From: DASRHY01 sp046765875 | GTDB taxonomy: Bacteria; Actinomycetota; Actinomycetes; Propionibacteriales; Kribbellaceae | Assembly (NCBI GenBank): GCA_046765875.1 | Contig: JBKPSJ010000157.1 | Span: forward strand, 1 to 6,062 | Length of the DNA stretch: 6,062 nucleotides | Reading direction: 5' to 3' | Shown here: piece by piece, positions 5,594 through 6,062 of the stretch | How the letters are laid out: every line of letters begins with the position of its first letter | Numbering within the stretch: position 1 is the first letter of the stretch | Made by a program: the position numbers and the translations under genes | Notes under the pieces: model-generated | The model's database searches: none | What the model was told of the DNA's origin: nothing | Seen by the model: only the letters and a program-made list of their open reading frames with translations

Positions 5594-6062
5594 TCCCCTC
5601 CATCGCACTGGCCGTCCCGGCCCGGTCGGCGTCCTCGCCCACCATCTGCTCGTACGCCGTAGCCACATTGATGATCCCGCTCTCCAGCGGAACAGACGGA
5701 TCATTGGCCCGCCCAGCGCGATAGGACGCACTGCTATACCGCACGATCTCGGCCACATGGTCGAGTACACCTGAGCGCTCGATCACCTCGGCCCCAATCT
5801 CGGCAGCCTGCTTGCGCTCCTCGCGGGTACGAAGCAACGACGCTCCACCAGGGCTGGGATCGGCGAGGGCGAGCTGTCCGACACCCGCGAGCAAGGCGGC
5901 ATATTCCAGCGCCTCCATACGCTTCGGGCTCAGTCCTAGGTCATGCCCCATCGCGACCGCAAGCTGAGCCGTCCGCAGGTTCTGCCCCGGTGTGCTGAAT
6001 CCGGCCAGCTCGGTCGTCCGCGACATCGAACGCACCGTCGTCCGGTAGGTGGTCTGCGCCGA
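5511..6062 (-). CDS. Degenerate HD-GYP-like domain protein (5' end beyond window)
   Basis: The frame stays open to the right edge, giving 183 visible residues; numbering here starts at the edge. The HD-GYP scaffold is recognisable: QTTYRTTVRSMSRTTELAGF (3-22), LGLSPKRMEALEYAALLAGVG (42-62), AAEIGAEVIERSGVLDHVAEIV (86-107), INVATAYEQM (131-140), and the C-terminal FDPVVVESLRRV (165-176). The catalytic positions are replaced: the first His by Gln27, the His-Asp-x-Gly-Lys motif by Ala59-Gly60-x-Gly62-Gln63, the His of HPEIG by Ala86, the HHE region by Tyr-Ser-Ser (109-111), and the later Asp by Thr135. It is therefore unlikely to hydrolyse cyclic di-GMP or bind metals in the usual way; a binding or scaffolding role is inferred. 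A GTG at 6035 is an in-frame alternative start, but the residues before it fit the family, so the true start probably lies outside. The last 83 bases overlap DUF5317. Confidence 0.8.
   Translation of the reverse strand, partial: SAQTTYRTTVRSMSRTTELAGFSTPGQNLRTAQLAVAMGHDLGLSPKRMEALEYAALLAGVGQLALADPSPGGASLLRTREERKQAAEIGAEVIERSGVLDHVAEIVRYSSASYRAGRANDPSVPLESGIINVATAYEQMVGEDADRAGTASAMEGISLGVGDEFDPVVVESLRRVIGRGFRF

Noticed and set aside
1..6062. A multi-gene defence, secretion or biosynthetic system
   Set aside because: The genes are on alternating strands with terminators or divergent promoters between most of them. Apart from the DUF3311-mctP pair, nothing indicates shared transcription or a linked pathway.

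Overview
The window is GC-rich throughout, uses GTG starts often, and carries protein families typical of Actinomycetota: a PdtaS-type cytosolic histidine kinase, a DUF3311 + MctP-type permease pair, and DUF5317. A Propionibacteriales relative such as Kribbella or Nocardioides is my best guess, but genus cannot be fixed from the sequence alone.

Layout from left to right. (1) Positions 1-1433, minus strand: a PdtaS-like sensor kinase, nearly complete, running off the left edge at its extreme C-terminus. (2) A 78-bp divergent gap holds a possible leaderless promoter for the kinase and a short inverted repeat. (3) 1512-2417, plus strand: an uncharacterised DUF2785-type protein. (4) 2418-2597: a non-coding leader with TTCCGG direct repeats, a bulged hairpin and a strong ribosome binding site. 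(5) 2598-4510, plus strand: a two-gene operon, a small two-helix DUF3311 membrane protein overlapping by 4 nt with a sodium:solute symporter family permease of the MctP monocarboxylate type. (6) A perfect 12-bp inverted repeat lies between convergent stop codons and is likely a two-way terminator. (7) 4563-4952, minus strand: a hotdog-fold thioesterase resembling fluoroacetyl-CoA thioesterase FlK, with the key residues of that family in register. (8) 4985-5593, plus strand: a DUF5317 membrane protein whose start lies 32 bp from the thioesterase start. (9) 5511-6062, minus strand: the C-terminal part of an HD-GYP-like protein that has lost every expected metal ligand. It overlaps the DUF5317 gene tail-to-tail by 83 bp and runs off the right edge.

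How the genes fit together. The only evident operon is DUF3311-mctP, probably a two-subunit importer of small monocarboxylates (lactate, pyruvate, acetate-like). The adjacent FlK-like thioesterase acts on small acyl-CoAs and could be metabolically related, but it is on the opposite strand and need not be. The kinase and the degenerate HD-GYP protein are signalling proteins with no visible partner here. I see no mobile element, CRISPR array, RNA gene or obvious novel multi-gene system. The most unusual items are the ligand-less HD-GYP protein, the deep tail-to-tail overlap beside it, and the small-acid permease next to an FlK-like thioesterase.
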